A stretch of 64,000 bases of DNA from Ramazzottius varieornatus (GCA_001949185.1 BDGG01000002.1:2990467-3054466), one strand, 5' to 3'; positions 45,207-57,748 are shown, counted from the stretch's first letter. Notes: generated from the sequence alone by a model not told the origin. Numbers and translations: made by a program.

Positions 45207-47338
45207 ATGAAACACAACAATCTTGGTGGCGATTTCTTGTTACTGTTTCTGTGCTGCGGACAAACGATTGCGGAAAGCAAGTCAATGTTCCAGCGATGGT
45301 CCCCAATTCTGAACGCTTTTGCTACGGCTACGGCTACTCCAAGACCAGCTACGACTGGTTATCTTTAGGTCCCGAACACTGGGAGAGGATTGCTGAAGCA
45401 GAGCTTAAACGAGCGCTCGGGACACAGAAGATCGAGAAGCGGCCCAAAAACGTCGTCTTCTTTCTGGGTGACGGCATGGGTATCACGACGCGCATCTATA
45501 AATGGCAGCTGTATGGCCAAAACGGAGAAGAAGGCAGCCTATTCTTCGAGAAGTTTCCCCACGTCGGGCTTTCCAATATATAATTTATTTGAAGTGGCAA
45601 ATCTTTTAGGATTTATTGCACTCTAGCGGGACGACAGTACCGGTTGATGGTTCAAAGCTGACTGTTTGGAACGCTAATCGTACTTTGCCTTTTGCCAACG
45701 TATCAATTACCCACTGTGGCTTCGTCCCCAGACGTACAATGACGATGCTCAAGTTCCGGATTCTGCTGGTACTGCCACGGCGTTCTTATGCGGACAAAAG
45801 GCAGCTTTGGGCGTGATCGGACTGAACAGTAACGCCAAGTTGGACGTGTGTTCCACTGCCGCGGGTAACGAAATGTCCTCCATTCTGGAATGGGCTCAGG
45901 AAGCCGGCAAAACTACTGGTTTGGTGACCACCACCAGGATCACCCATGCCACACCTGCCGGCACTTACGCTTACACACCCAACCGCGACTGGGAGTATGA
46001 TGGCGAGATCCCTGCAGCTGACCGAGGAAGATGCAAAGATATCGCGACACAGCTTATCGACAGCGAACCTGGCAAAAATATCCGAGTGAAAAGCCCTTCT
46101 GGCTGGAACGACTGTTGTGTTCAATGTCAGGCATAAATTCCGTCCATTCAAATTTCAATCAATCAAGCACATCTGGTTTACTGAGACTGAGTAGTAAAAA
46201 CTAGCTTTTGCAAGTCGGGTTTTATATCAGTTTTCGATATTAGGCTTCGGTTGACTTTTGTCGCTTGATTAATCGTTAAGTACGTAAAGTATACCCAGAC
46301 TGAATACAGCACTGGCTGGAGCATTTGGGCTCATATGCTTCTTCTGTACACGGGCAAATGTTTCGTTGCTCTCCTCAGGTTATATTTGGAGGACGGCGAA
46401 GGATGTTTCTCCCCAAGGCCGGCTCCAGTCCGCACGGAAATGGTAGTCGTCAGGATGGTGTGGACCTGATTGACCGATGGATTACCCAGAAAGCTCAGAC
46501 CAAGTTTTTCTATGTCACCAACTTTACCGACATGAACCAGCTGGAGCCTGCCAATACGGACTACGTTTTTGGACTCTTTAACAACGACCACATGAACTAC
46601 GAGTTAGAACGAAACAAGACGACCAACAACGCCAACCGAGAACCCTCTCTAAAAGAGATGACGGAAAAGGCTATCGACATTCTTCTCCGGCATGGCGACG
46701 GGTTCTTCTTGGCGTTCGAAGGGGGGAAGATTGACCACGGCCACCATGCGGGAAAGGCCAAACTGGCCATGTATGACGTGTTGGCGTTCGATGAAGCAAT
46801 TGAGGTGGCAGTGAACAAGCTGGGAACAGAGGAGACCCTGTTTGTGGTGACGGCAGACCATTCGCACAGTCCTTCCATGGGCGGCTACGCTAAACGAGGT
46901 AAAGCGACCCAGGGCTAAATATCGGAATCTGAGCAACGCAGATCCAGCATGTCAAATGACTGTCTTAGAAAATAACGCAAAAGGATTCTGCTACATTCAT
47001 CGTTTCTTTTTCTAACTTAGGAAACTCTATTTTGGGTTTCGGTGGCGCAGCTAACACCACAGGGACCGTTTTTCCCAACGAAAATGTTCCGTACCTGACA
47101 TTGGCCTACGCCAACGGCCCAGGAGGTGGTCTGTGGTTCACAGGCAACTACACGGATCCGGCTAGCATACTCCCTATTGGACCAGGTGCAAGCACATACC
47201 GTGGTGAAGGCTTTCTCAGTTCACAGTTTTTCCGCTGTTACTATCCTAAATGTTCTTGCTTGTTTTATAGAGGATGACGGTTTCATTCAAGATGCCGGTA
47301 TCCCGCTGAGTTCCGAGACTCTCTGCTCTTTGCTCTGA
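45207..47338 (+). pseudogene. Second alkaline phosphatase copy, broken
   Basis: All six exon positions of the upstream gene are recognisable (45207-45276, 45369-about 45576, 45730-46087, 46379-46898, 47021-47185, 47271-47338). Exon 1 has the same 70-base length and a signal peptide (LLLFLCCGQTIAES), but its donor is GC (gaaa/gcaagt). Exon 2 lacks the four codons LTAS and its donor is destroyed, so the frame stops at 45582. Exons 3, 4 and 5 are intact, with nucleophile motif PDSAGTATAFLCG, GKIDHGHHAG and TADHSHS. Exon 6 is cut short: after FIQDAGIPL a deletion removes the last Zn-ligand region and joins the remnant, out of frame, to a hydrophobic tail. It therefore lacks one metal ligand even if spliced. 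Confidence 0.85.
46131..46318 (+). repeat. Dispersed repeat family C, copy 2
   Basis: It matches 8935-9112 block by block: gcataaattccgtcc, caatcaagcacatc, ttttatatcagttttcgata, ttgtcgcttgattaatcgtt, aagtacgtaaa. It lies in the third intron of the broken phosphatase and is absent from the intact copy. Confidence 0.7.
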
Positions 47339-47525
47339 TTTTCTGTTTCGCAGTGCTTGTTTGTTGCCGGCATTACTGGAAATTTCTCGGCTAGCCTACC
47401 AATTTTTTTATAGCACAGTCACTACGTCCGCTTATCAGGTTTTAGGATTACAAACAAAATTGATGTTAGCGATGTCAATGTGTCAAAAACCCAGCGGACC
47501 GTAAGGTACAGTATAAAGTAAGTTA

Positions 47526-47993
47526 TCAGCCTATTCCGGTAACAGGGTAAATTTTTTCTGGAGCGGCGCGTGGTGCATCCTGCATCAGGAACTTGGTTGG
47601 TTCTTGAACCTTGGGATTTCCGATCTCCAGGCTAAACTCCTGCGGTGGTGGTGGAATTTCAATGCCCGGTATCGCCAAGGCTGAATTCTGTAGACCACTT
47701 CCTCCAAGGCCTTGCGCAGCTGTAAAACGTTTTGCGTTGCAGACGACAAACCGGAAGTGTACAGTAACCGAATAAACAGTAACACAGAGTAACTGTTGAG
47801 CAGCTTGAGACTTACCTGAGCTTGTTTTCGACTGCAGTAAGAGCAGAAGAAGGATGGATTCTGCCCCGTTACTACTAAAAGTTGTTGCAGGAATATTGAT
47901 GGGAATACGATGCGCATGCGGTCGGCGTTCCGAAGACCCGCTGCTGGAATCTCCACCTCGCACTTGCGGTCTCAGCACACCTATGCTGTCCAT
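47526..47993 (-). CDS. Small two-exon protein of unknown function
   Basis: Exons 47993-47816 and 47719-47526 join in phase 1 to give 123 residues. The protein starts MDSIGVLRPQVRGGDSSSG, contains a Leu run (ESILLLLLLQSKT) that may be a short amphipathic or membrane-associated helix, then AIPGIEIPPPPQEFSLEIG and VQEPTKFLMQDAP. Good splice consensus at both ends and an open frame through the join support a real gene. I do not recognise the family. It is divergent from the cytidine deaminase gene. Confidence 0.55.
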   Translation of the reverse strand: MDSIGVLRPQVRGGDSSSGSSERRPHAHRIPINIPATTFSSNGAESILLLLLLQSKTSSGKSQAAQQLLCVTVYSVTVHFRFVVCNAKRFTAAQGLGGSGLQNSALAIPGIEIPPPPQEFSLEIGNPKVQEPTKFLMQDAPRAAPEKIYPVTGIG

Positions 47994-48706
47994 TCTCTTG
48001 CAGCGAAAAAGAAACTAAGAATTCCTGCGGATCTACGTTGAGTGGCTACATCTACAGTCTACCGAAAAGGCTCTCGGATCTTGCCGGAGCTTTCCATCAG
48101 CGATTCTGTTTACGTCGATGGAAAGAGCGGTTGTCCAGAGGTATCGTTGTCAGATTTGGTAACGTCGTTGGCATGTTTACAGCGTATAGGTGCCGTATCA
48201 GTTACCGTTTATTTACACCATTGTTCGTGTACCCCAATGCGATGGTAAACGTAAAAGGTTGTCTCACTTCCTTGTTCACAAACATTGCTCATTGCTGTTG
48301 CATTTTGGGTATAAAATGTGTCATCCGACTGAAAAACTTTAAAATTCTACACTCAACCGGAAATCAGGGTTTTGCACATACGAGTGACTTTCCAGTCAGG
48401 TTACTCGCTAGTGTGAAAGCTTGCAGTGCTGTATTCCAGCGTGGTTATATGCATCAAGCTGACATGAGCCATCAGACAAGCACTTAAACTTGAACCAAAA
48501 GTGATAAGAGTTGAACTTATCGCACCTTCGTACCGCAAACTGTGCGAAGGGACAATCACGGCAGATCCGGTTACGCACTTGTAATTTTGCTCTAATGCGC
48601 CACTTTGACCAACACTACTATGAACTTATCCTGATCCTCAGTTGTTACTGGTCGATACCGAACAGTTATTTGGCAGCGAGTTAAAGCCAAATCTAGAAGA
48701 TTTACG
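47994..48706. other. Divergent spacer upstream of cytidine deaminase
   Basis: It holds promoters of two divergent genes. A long plus-strand open frame (48038-48487) lacks any domain. No TATA element is obvious. Confidence 0.3.
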
Positions 48707-49636
48707 ATGTCGACTGCACTGGACCTGGCCCTCCTCCGGGTGTCAGGTAAGTCTCGTTTCCATTTCCCATCGGTTCGGAATGTCGCTGCGTCGTATGACT
48801 CGTATCGGCTGCAGTACGGTCGTTTTTGTAGAACCAGAAGTAAGACAGTTGCTCCAAGCCTGTCAAGAGGTGAAGAAGCGAGCTTATTCGGTTTACAGCA
48901 ATTTTAGGGTCGGCGCCGCGCTTATCACGGAACGGGACCGCCACATTATCACAGGTAAACTTTGACGACGTAAGTTCACGTAACAGGTATATCGTTTCCT
49001 CCCAGCTGTCCACGTTGTGTTCAAACCGAGTTAGCAAACACAAGTCATTGCAGGTTGTAATGTCGAGAACGCTTCCTACGGACTCACGGTCTGCGCCGAA
49101 CGAGCCGCCATTTGCCAGGCGGTGTCCAGAGGATACCGAGAATTTTCCTGCATTGCCGTCACATCGTGAGTACCGAAAAATAACTCCTTTTCCAAGTAGA
49201 AATTGTGAGGCACCGTGTGAGCATATCGGTCTGTGCAACAGTAAGCATAAGGAAGTATCTTCCTCGTCCGGACTGTGTACTGTATATCCTGATCCTTGAG
49301 CGATAGCGCGCCGATAGGAACGCTGATTCCGAATTGTTTCTACAAATGATTAGTAACAACGTTGTCGTCTCATTCCGATTCACGCTTTTTGCTTACAGAG
49401 ACGTTCAAGGAGTTTACTGTACACCTTGTGGAGCTTGCCGGCAGTTTATCGCAGAGTTTTCGCCTGAAGGTTACGTCCTTCTGGTTCAACCCGGCCTCTC
49501 TGAAGACGAGTACCTCAAAGGGAAAGGCGCTCAGATCGTCGCAGTGAGCAGCTTACTTCCGTCCGGATTCACCCCAGCGGACCTGCATTTACCGAAACAC
49601 AAAGAACAGGACGTCACCGAAACCATCCAACTCTGA
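48707..49636 (+). CDS. CDA: Cytidine deaminase
   Basis: Four exons (48707-48746, 48832-48954, 49054-49165, 49399-49636) give 170 residues, near the 140-150 of homotetrameric enzymes plus a short tail. [16 protein letters not shown] binds the pyrimidine nucleoside. [20 protein letters not shown] supplies the first zinc Cys and the proton-shuttling Glu (CAE). [15 protein letters not shown] gives the other two zinc Cys (PCxxC). It deaminates cytidine and deoxycytidine to uridines in pyrimidine salvage, in the cytosol. A polyadenylation signal AATAAA lies at 49659-49664. The gene converges with the esterase gene. Confidence 0.96.
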
Positions 49637-49918
49637 ATTTATTCCACCATTATCCCCCAATAAACAAATTTTTTCTTCAATATTTATTATATTGTTTGGT
49701 GCAGTATAAGGAACATTAATGGTAACCCAACAGCAAACAACTGACCACGAAAGCTGACCTACACTACTGTCTGTGTTCTGCAAAAGAGGAACAAAAAGAA
49801 AACATCACAAAAAGAATCCTCAAAGAGGCAAAACTTATTATGTACAGCATTTTCTCGACGAACAATAAAATCACAGGTCATCGCAGCAGCACTTCTGAAT
49901 CAAACTACATCAACCGTA

Positions 49919-52900
49919 TCACGGAGGAACTGTATTGTAGGAAAGGCCTTGTTCAAACGAAACTTTGGCTTCTTTACCGGTTAGCTTCGGGTTCGTCAGT
50001 ACTATCGGGCTGGACGATGACAAGTCTCCGTCTGACAAGGAACTTTTTGATGCATCGTCAGCTTTAGTTTCATCATCCTCGATTGATTCAACATCATCGC
50101 TGGACTCGCTAGTCGAAGGGGACGAACTATGCTTGCCGGTACCGGCCACGATCTGCGCCAAATCGGTGAAGCTGTACTGCACACCGGGCACCGTATCGTC
50201 GATGGCGAGTGCGCGAGAGTGCTGTGACGCCAGTGTCACACCTGGTCGGTGAAGGTTACCTTCTTCTCGGGCGAACAGCTCGTCCATCCGACCTTTCATG
50301 ACATCTTCCGTGAAGAAACTCCTAAAAAGTAAACATGGTAAGAACCTAGTAAGATGCAGTAACCTGCATACTCGGGTACTATGACAAGCTGTTAGCTAGT
50401 TGTATGCAGGTTCATGACGCAGAGGTCTTTCAAACACCTGCATACAGTCAACCGCCTGTTTACCACAGACAAGAAGTATTCAGGTGTCTGCAAAAATATG
50501 ATGTTGCACGTACTTTCCGTAATCGTAGCCCATGGTGCAAATTAAGTCGAACTTCTTGAAGTCTAGAGTCTTGAAACTCTCGATAGGCGGTCTGACATAC
50601 ACGCAATAGTCGGACTTCTTCACGATCTCCAGCGTCCGAACACAGCTGACATACGCCAGTCTTGTCTGGACTTCGGCCATGGTGGGTACTCTCGGCTGGT
50701 TACCGAAAGGAAACCACCGCTTGAAAAGCAGCCACCAACCGGAGAGCTCGTCCCCATAATTAGTTAGATCATAATCGTCCTAATAAAAAAAACCACATCA
50801 GTTATCGTAAAATAAATAAAGGGTTGTGGAATGTGAAAGGACATACCTGGCTGCCGACGTCAACGGCGAAGATGAAGTTGGCGCCTTGCTGTTGCATGAC
50901 ATCAGCTGGCAGGTTGTTGACGTAGCCACCATCGAGCAGGAGATGGCCGTCAGCGGGGTCGCACAGAGGAGGAAGGTAACCGGAGAGGGACATGCTAGCG
51001 CGAACGTAACGCCACAGATCGCCGACTTTGTGGACGCGCATCGATGAGGAGGAGATATCGGTCGTCACTGTAAAATACGGTATCCACAAATCCTACAAAA
51101 AACCCCCTAATTTCTCTTCAAGCTGATGATCATCACTGTAAGCTCTTTATGAGATAATGTGACAAGATTACGATACATGAGAAGTGTACTTCAGGCTGTT
51201 TTTCCTACGGTATATTCACTATAGCACTTGAGCATACTCTTGCTCACCTCGACTTGTCTGTCTTTGAACGTGTTTTCAACCTCTCTGTTGAACGCTGTGC
51301 CTTTGAACATGGCTGTGTACGGGTAAGTCAGGTCGAGGATTTGCTTCCACAGCACATTCATGCCGAAGAACCACGAACGTGCCCGTTGTATTACCGCCGT
51401 GATATTCCGTTCTTCCGCCCACAACCCAGACACAAACGCCCCTGCAAAAAGCACCGATCACGAACCATTCGCCTTAGCTTTGTTCAACTGAAATCTTCTA
51501 CCGATACTCGTGCCACCGATCATGTCGATCGGCACTTCCGACTCCATCATGGCCTTGATGACACCCACATGCGCCGCTCCACGAGCGCCGCCACCACCCA
51601 GCACCAGACCAACCGCCTTGCCCATGAGGACCCTTCCTAGCCTTGAGAAGTCAGAGAACTTATCGGCAATGCTGTCCTTCTTTTGTGTGTAGTAGTCTTC
51701 GAACCAGCCCGGTGACTTGGACAGGAACATCCGCTTGGTACACTTGACGTGGTGGTGTGAGGAGACCCAGCCGCGCATGTTGAGCCAGGCCGCTGTGTCT
51801 TTTGGAACAACCGTCTCTGGTCGATGGAGGAGAACGAGCTTCTTCTCGGCACGAAGGTCCATTGCGTCAAGCTGCTTCTCCAAATGCCCCACCTGCAAAA
51901 GAGGATGCTAACTACTCCATAACGGGTATCATTTTCGATTGTGATACGAACTCTCACAGCAAAATGCTGAAACAAACCGTTTCTGCACCATCATAAAAAT
52001 CATGTGGAAGGCAAGTCTGATCTACGGAATGTGACGATATCAGTATCAACGTCAAACTCAATAGGGAACAGCTTCTTATTGACCATTCTACGATTAGTAT
52101 TACTTATGCGAATTACCGTTGGCTTCCGGTCGCCGTTTGCGATGATGAGGATACAGTCGGCTTGTCGGAGGCATTGCTTCGTCCAAGTTGTCATCGTCTG
52201 GTCGCAGTGGAAAAGGACCATTCTGTGAGAGTCTTCTTGGTGTCCCAACCACAAGGCCAACCTACAAAAAAGGTGAGACGCCATTGTAGCTAATTTCGTT
52301 CAAGAAGTTCCAGGAGGTAACGAAGAAGGCTTTACCGGTCTTCGTTGACAGGGTCGAGTGCCGCCGGTCCCAGTATTTCCTCGACTTTGCGACTACTCAA
52401 GCACAGCGTACTGCCCATTTCGTTCATGGCAGCTTCCATCTCCAGACAGAAGGGGACAATCGGGACGTCGGAACTGACAGCCACAATGGCCACCGTGGAA
52501 AGGTTGGGTGTCAGCATCTGCTTGTCCTGGGTACCCATCAGCTTTTGCTGCATCTGACCGAACATCTTTGTGCCCAGGATGTTGATTAATCTACTGACAA
52601 CCTAAAACAGAAGCCAATCAAGAGTAACCCATCAAAATCGACCCAAATCGCGAGCCGGAAGACCGGCAGATAAAGCAAAAGCCCTTTTCATGTACCTGCA
52701 TACACATGTACGGTCAGAATAACGGCACGCGCGTATGCAGGATATGACACTCCAGTATTTCCGGCCCGCCAGCCTTAGAGTTCCTAGTCAGAATCTAGTC
52801 TTACCTTTGGGTATTTTAGTTTGATAAATTCGAGGACATGTGTCGGAATTTTCGCGATTTCCGAGTCCCTCACAGCAATGACAGTCGTCATTCTGGGTTT

Positions 52901-55900
52901 GTGTACAGATACTTCCGCCAGACCTAGCAAGTCGCCTCGTGCGTACTCACCGGTGGGCTCCTTGCTACCGTCCTGCTTCTTGACCACGGACCGGACTCTT
53001 CCGTTGAGTATCACGAACACCGAGTCGGCTTCCTCACCCTGCCGGTAGATAGCTCGACCAGATTCGACCTGCTCCCAGTCCAGGGCGAAGTCAATCTGCC
53101 GGACAAAGCCAGACATACGTTCGGAGAAACAGTGTGCGGTCGTCAAGATGATCTGCGGATTCTCCCGCAGCAAGTCAAAGAAATCGGACCTGCAAAAACG
53201 TACTTCAGGTTGTTTATGTACCAACCGTAACTTACGTCACATTTCGACGCAAGAAACAACGAAGAAATAGCGAAACGATGAAGTCGACTGAGAGACGAGG
53301 GAACTCCAGCACGCTCCTACATACAAGATCCCGAGCTTCAAGAGGAGAACATGTATGCAGCAGCGTGAGCATCTTTGGATTTATGAGGCCCTGGAGTAGA
53401 CCTGGCAATGGTGTGGTTTTACCTTACCACACCACACCGAAAAAAACCACACTTTCTGGTTTCCGAGGACACCACATTACACCAAACCGAAAAACTTCTG
53501 GTGCACCATTTCGTAGGAAGGCATGCCTTGATCGGGAACTAAGGCGGAGCATGACACGCTTTGAGTGGCCAAATATACAGGGAAAACCGACAGGACCAGT
53601 AGAATTAAGCATACTGACGTCAGGTTTAGCTTCGGAGTGTGCATTGTTGTCATTCGGTTTCTGTTTGTACATCTGTGTTACGCCAAGGTTTGCTCCCTAG
53701 CGGTTATTAACTACAACTTTTGCTTTTTCTGTTTTTCGAATTGGTGTGGTGTGGTGCACCAAAAGAGTTGTGTCCGATTCACATCACACTAAAAAAAGTG
53801 GTGTGACTTTCGCACCGAAAAAGTAGTTTCGGTGTGGAAGAACACCAAACCAAAAAACACCACACCACACTTAATCACACTATTGCCACGTCTACCCTGG
53901 AGATGTCAGTGCAGACAACTTCTTACCGTGTTATGACGAGGACTTTGGACAGTTGTTTGGCTCGAATGTTGAACAAGCTGGGTTCGCCCGTGAGAACAGC
54001 CAGCGTTCCCACAATCTCACCAACATTGGCGACGAAGAGGTGCGTGTTACGATCAGCCATTCGATGATCGGCGATCTTCTGCGAGACGTTGAGACTACCA
54101 CTGACCACGTAGTACAGCGAGGAATCGTGGTCGAACTCGTGAGTCAGGTACATGCCTAAAAATCTTTAGATGAATCCGAATATCGAGAAGAGTATTCAAC
54201 GTCTTTCGTACCTGCTTGTACTCTTTTGTATGTGACGCGATCTTCCAAGCCGGAAGCATCCTTCAAACCCAAGATCTCGATGAGATCTCGCCGAGCTCTT
54301 CTTGACTCATTGTCTTCGTTCAGTATAGCATCTTCGAAGCAGGAAACCGAACGAACCTTACGGTAGGCTTCTCGACCAGACCGTTCTTTAAAGCTCGAAG
54401 AAAATCGCTGGAATGAACGACAGAATTTTTTCCACAAATCCTTATTTCAGAATGTTTTATGATTGCTTTTATGCTGATTTTTTCTGGGTGATGAATTGTG
54501 TGAGTTTTATACTTTGCCCTCCAGGTATGCGAGCTCGTCTTCGCTGCTCCGAATGGGGCTGATGTTGCGTCTGACGGACGTCGCTTGGGGTGGTGTATAA
54601 AGTGGCGCGTGCGAGACGACCGAAACGCTGCGTTCTTTGGCGTATTTTCCATTATGCGGAGACACGTGATCGACTGTATCTGTCAGCAAACAAAAACAAG
54701 ATGGTTATTTATACTTCTTTACAACACTCCCATGAGCGAATCAGCCTTGCTATCGACGTCAGCGACGACCGTTGTGGCGTGTTTGGCATATGGCGACGTA
54801 AGGAGGTGTGTTTGGTCTATCACACCGTGGCATCAAACAAGTTCAACTACTCGACCACATAACCCATCACATCGAACAAAACAACACACGGAAAAAATTT
54901 CCCAAAATATTATTTTTGCCGAATAATTTCTTTAAATCTCATATCGTAAAGATCAAGAGAAACTGTCCTCGAAATTCCAACAGCTCTTCTTTTTGAATTA
55001 GCTTACGAATGGGGCTGTTCATCGGAGCATTTGCCGGTGCGAACGCCGACTTATCCGTCCTCATCAGCTCGTGGGTTAGTCCCAGGTAGTCCCGCAACGC
55101 GGAGAAGGTAACTCTCTGGAGCCTCGTCATGATCAGTTGCACTACTCTGACCAGCGCTTCCGGGTTTCTCGCCAGAACTTCCCCGAAAGCACTAACCGGC
55201 ATTCTGACCACTGTACTCGGCTCTAACGCCCTCGAAGTCACAGTCCTGCAAATAAAGCACATTGGTACTGTGACATCTTCGCAAAACCGAGTGGGGAAAT
55301 AGCTACCTGAAGGGCCTTTCGGTGCCAGCGAGAACGTCCAGTATGGACAACATCGACGTGATGTTCTCTCCGGCTTTGACCTCTTTTAGCGGCATCTCGC
55401 GTTTGAATTCCATGTCTGTGATATAAACGAGGATCCTACCCCGTTGCACCATGTAGACCGAGTCATCTTTGTCTCCGGGTTGAAAGAGTAACTGACCAGT
55501 GTCCACTTCGAGTGAGACCATCTGCCGACAGAGTTCGAGAAACACCGGCTCTTCCAGATGGCCGAAAAGTCGAATAGCTCGCATCATCGAGACAACTTCC
55601 GGTGGGAATTTCGACTTGGTTTGGCCGGACTGCAGTTCTTCCAGGTAGGAGGCTGGAAGCTCCTTGTGAAGCAACCTGGAGAAGGCGAAATATTGTGTAC
55701 CCATTTTTACCGATTGAGTAACGCACATATACGGTATGAACAGCTGTAACAACGCGCAACTTCAGTATACTGGCGTAAAAAGAAACGTTGATCAACTCGA
55801 AAACGCGCCATCCTTAACGAATCAATAGAACCTTGAAGCTTTTTGCATGGTTTGAGCTGAAATAACGAGTATTGTGTTGAATTTTCACTAGTTTTATGCC

Positions 55901-56908
55901 CTAGAGGGTATTATGTAACGTTCTTGTGGAGGGGATGAGCTTGAAAGATAGTGTTACTTAGTGTAATCAGGGTTGCGAAACTTTCTTGAGTGGAAAGTAG
56001 TTGAAGGCCGCCAGCTGATTTGGCACGTGTGGCGACTTGTTTACGATAGGGCGTAATGATACCCTCCATCACGAGGGCTGTTCGAATAGTTAAGAAGAAC
56101 GATGGCATTACAGAAACTTGAAAGTAGCAGAGAGTAAAGTGGGAGATCTACCGGGGAATGGCAACATCGCTGGCACGCCGCTGGAACTTGCTGCGTAGCC
56201 TCACGCTGGCGCGGTTGATGAAATTCTTGGCGATCTTCTCCACTATCTGCTTGCTCTTCAGCCGTGTTTGCTTCCCCGACGGCGTCTCGGCATATTGCAG
56301 GGAATTCACTTTACTTAACCATTTGTTGTAGTAGAAACGGACCTAAAAGAAACGCAGGAAAATAAAATTAGAAATGGTCAGTCGAAGACTTGTTACACGT
56401 TAACGGCAGATACAAAGCAACCGTTCCTCTCGCACCTGCATATTGCAAAACACCTCAGACAACAATACGATTGTTTGCTAGTGCACGACTCACGTATCGT
56501 ACAGCCCTATTTGGGTCGCACATGACGTCATCGACAAAGCGGGAAACCACCGTTGGAGGGCAACTGCACCGTGACGTCGCAGAGAGCAGACGCCTTGACC
56601 AACAATCAACTCACCTTTTCTTTTCTGGGGAATTTTCGGGTATTAGTTCTGACAGCGTTTTTCGTTTCTTCCTTCTCCAGCTTTTTCTTCCCCCAACTTG
56701 TCCATTTTTTCCGCTTGATGATAAGCGCGGTAAAACATGTAGCGCCAGCGAGCAGAAGAGAGATGAAAAGGAACCAGTTATCCGGAACTGCGGGTTCGGA
56801 AGCGAGGGAGAAATACGGAAAGGACTCCGAGACGGTATAGTCTGGCATTATTGATGGGATATTTTCCCAACGAAGATGAGAAACGATTGCCTGTAGGTAG
56901 GCCGCCAT
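49919..56908 (-). CDS. PNPLA6: Neuropathy target esterase / patatin-like phospholipase (PNPLA6/7 type)
   Basis: Fifteen exons (56908-56615, 56342-56152, 55675-55307, 55245-55007, 54679-54513, 54407-54212, 54155-53927, 53189-52805, 52601-52336, 52261-52117, 51892-51502, 51441-51248, 51092-50847, 50779-50514, 50321-49919) give 1326 residues; human PNPLA6 has about 1,370. An N-terminal membrane helix (about 45-64, [15 protein letters not shown]) is followed by a basic stop. Three cyclic-nucleotide-binding-like domains lie around 180-300, 440-560 and 565-690. The patatin domain starts at [16 protein letters not shown]; nucleophile Ser956 is in GGTSIG and the dyad Asp1076 in [16 protein letters not shown]-anchored NTE hydrolyses lysophosphatidylcholine and phosphatidylcholine and is the target of neuropathic organophosphates. 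The tail is acidic/Ser-rich. Introns hold family D foldbacks and a long-TIR element. Confidence 0.96.
50350..50460. repeat. Foldback repeat family D (esterase intron)
   Basis: gtaacctgcatactcgg and agttgtatgcaggttcatga are inverted, and a third unit, acacctgcatacagtc, follows. Confidence 0.7.
52690..52752. repeat. Foldback repeat family D (esterase intron)
   Basis: gtacctgcatacacatgtac and gcgcgtatgcaggatatg form a short hairpin. Confidence 0.65.
53388..53902. repeat. Long terminal-inverted-repeat element rich in GTGTGG/CCACAC
   Basis: The left end ccctggagtagacctggcaa and the complement of the right end (ccagggtagacgtggcaat) match. Inside each end are runs of accacacc and ggtgtggtgtgg. It sits in the esterase intron between exons 7 and 8. 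There is no coding capacity. Confidence 0.65.
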
Positions 56909-57748
56909 CACATTGAGGGAGACTGATCGGCAACAATATCAAGTCGACTGGTACGACACCGTAATCGCATCTCCTGATATCGAGGGCCTCGAACGAGGAT
57001 TGTCCAACCCAAGAGCCCAAATATCGCATGAATTGTTGATGTAGACTATAACGGCGTGTCCCTTCCACACGGATCATGGATATCAGGAAAAAAACCAAAG
57101 ATGCTCTCGGAAGATGACGATTGACGAGACTGTCGATTAAACGTTTCCAAAATACACAATCGGACTTACTGTACATGAGCTGCTAAAGGGGGCCTTGCCG
57201 GAACGTCAAACACACTGATTGAGCGATTGATTGATTACGTTCCGCTAACAAATAGGTAGGACCGATACGGATACGTCATACGTTGGTCATATACAGTACG
57301 TAATGTGATGTAATCTACTAACAAAACTCAAGATGAGCTCTTTATTCAATCAAGGAATCCCAGCAACAGAAGAAAACCGTCTCGCCCAACAAAAGCAACC
57401 GCTGGGGTGCAATAAGGGTGAGCGTACACATTAGCAACTGTTCTATCATGACTCAACAAACGCCTTTTTCGACGGCCTGCGTTTTTGGCAGGCCATGTCA
57501 AGTAAAGGCCTTTTAGCAGCACTCCACTGCAATCGGAGCTCCACTAGCTCAGGTCACACCCACGGAATCTCTAGCAGTAATGAACGCCTGGGACATATCC
57601 CACGCGGCTGCCGTACTACCAGGGGAAAATAAACCTGACGCGGACTGTTCGGCGCGAAGTGATCGACTACAGTATGGCTATAGCGAGGTGCGGTACGATA
57701 CACATGTCAGCTGGGTGTAACCGTCGTAACGCAGTATCCAATTGTTAT
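56909..57748. other. Intergenic spacer between esterase and hAT element
   Basis: It holds the upstream region of the esterase gene. No gene or further repeat recognised. Confidence 0.3.

Noticed and set aside
44706-45368. Apparent 220-residue protein
   Set aside because: It fuses spacer sequence to exon 1 and intron 1 of the broken phosphatase; only the part after 45207 has meaning.
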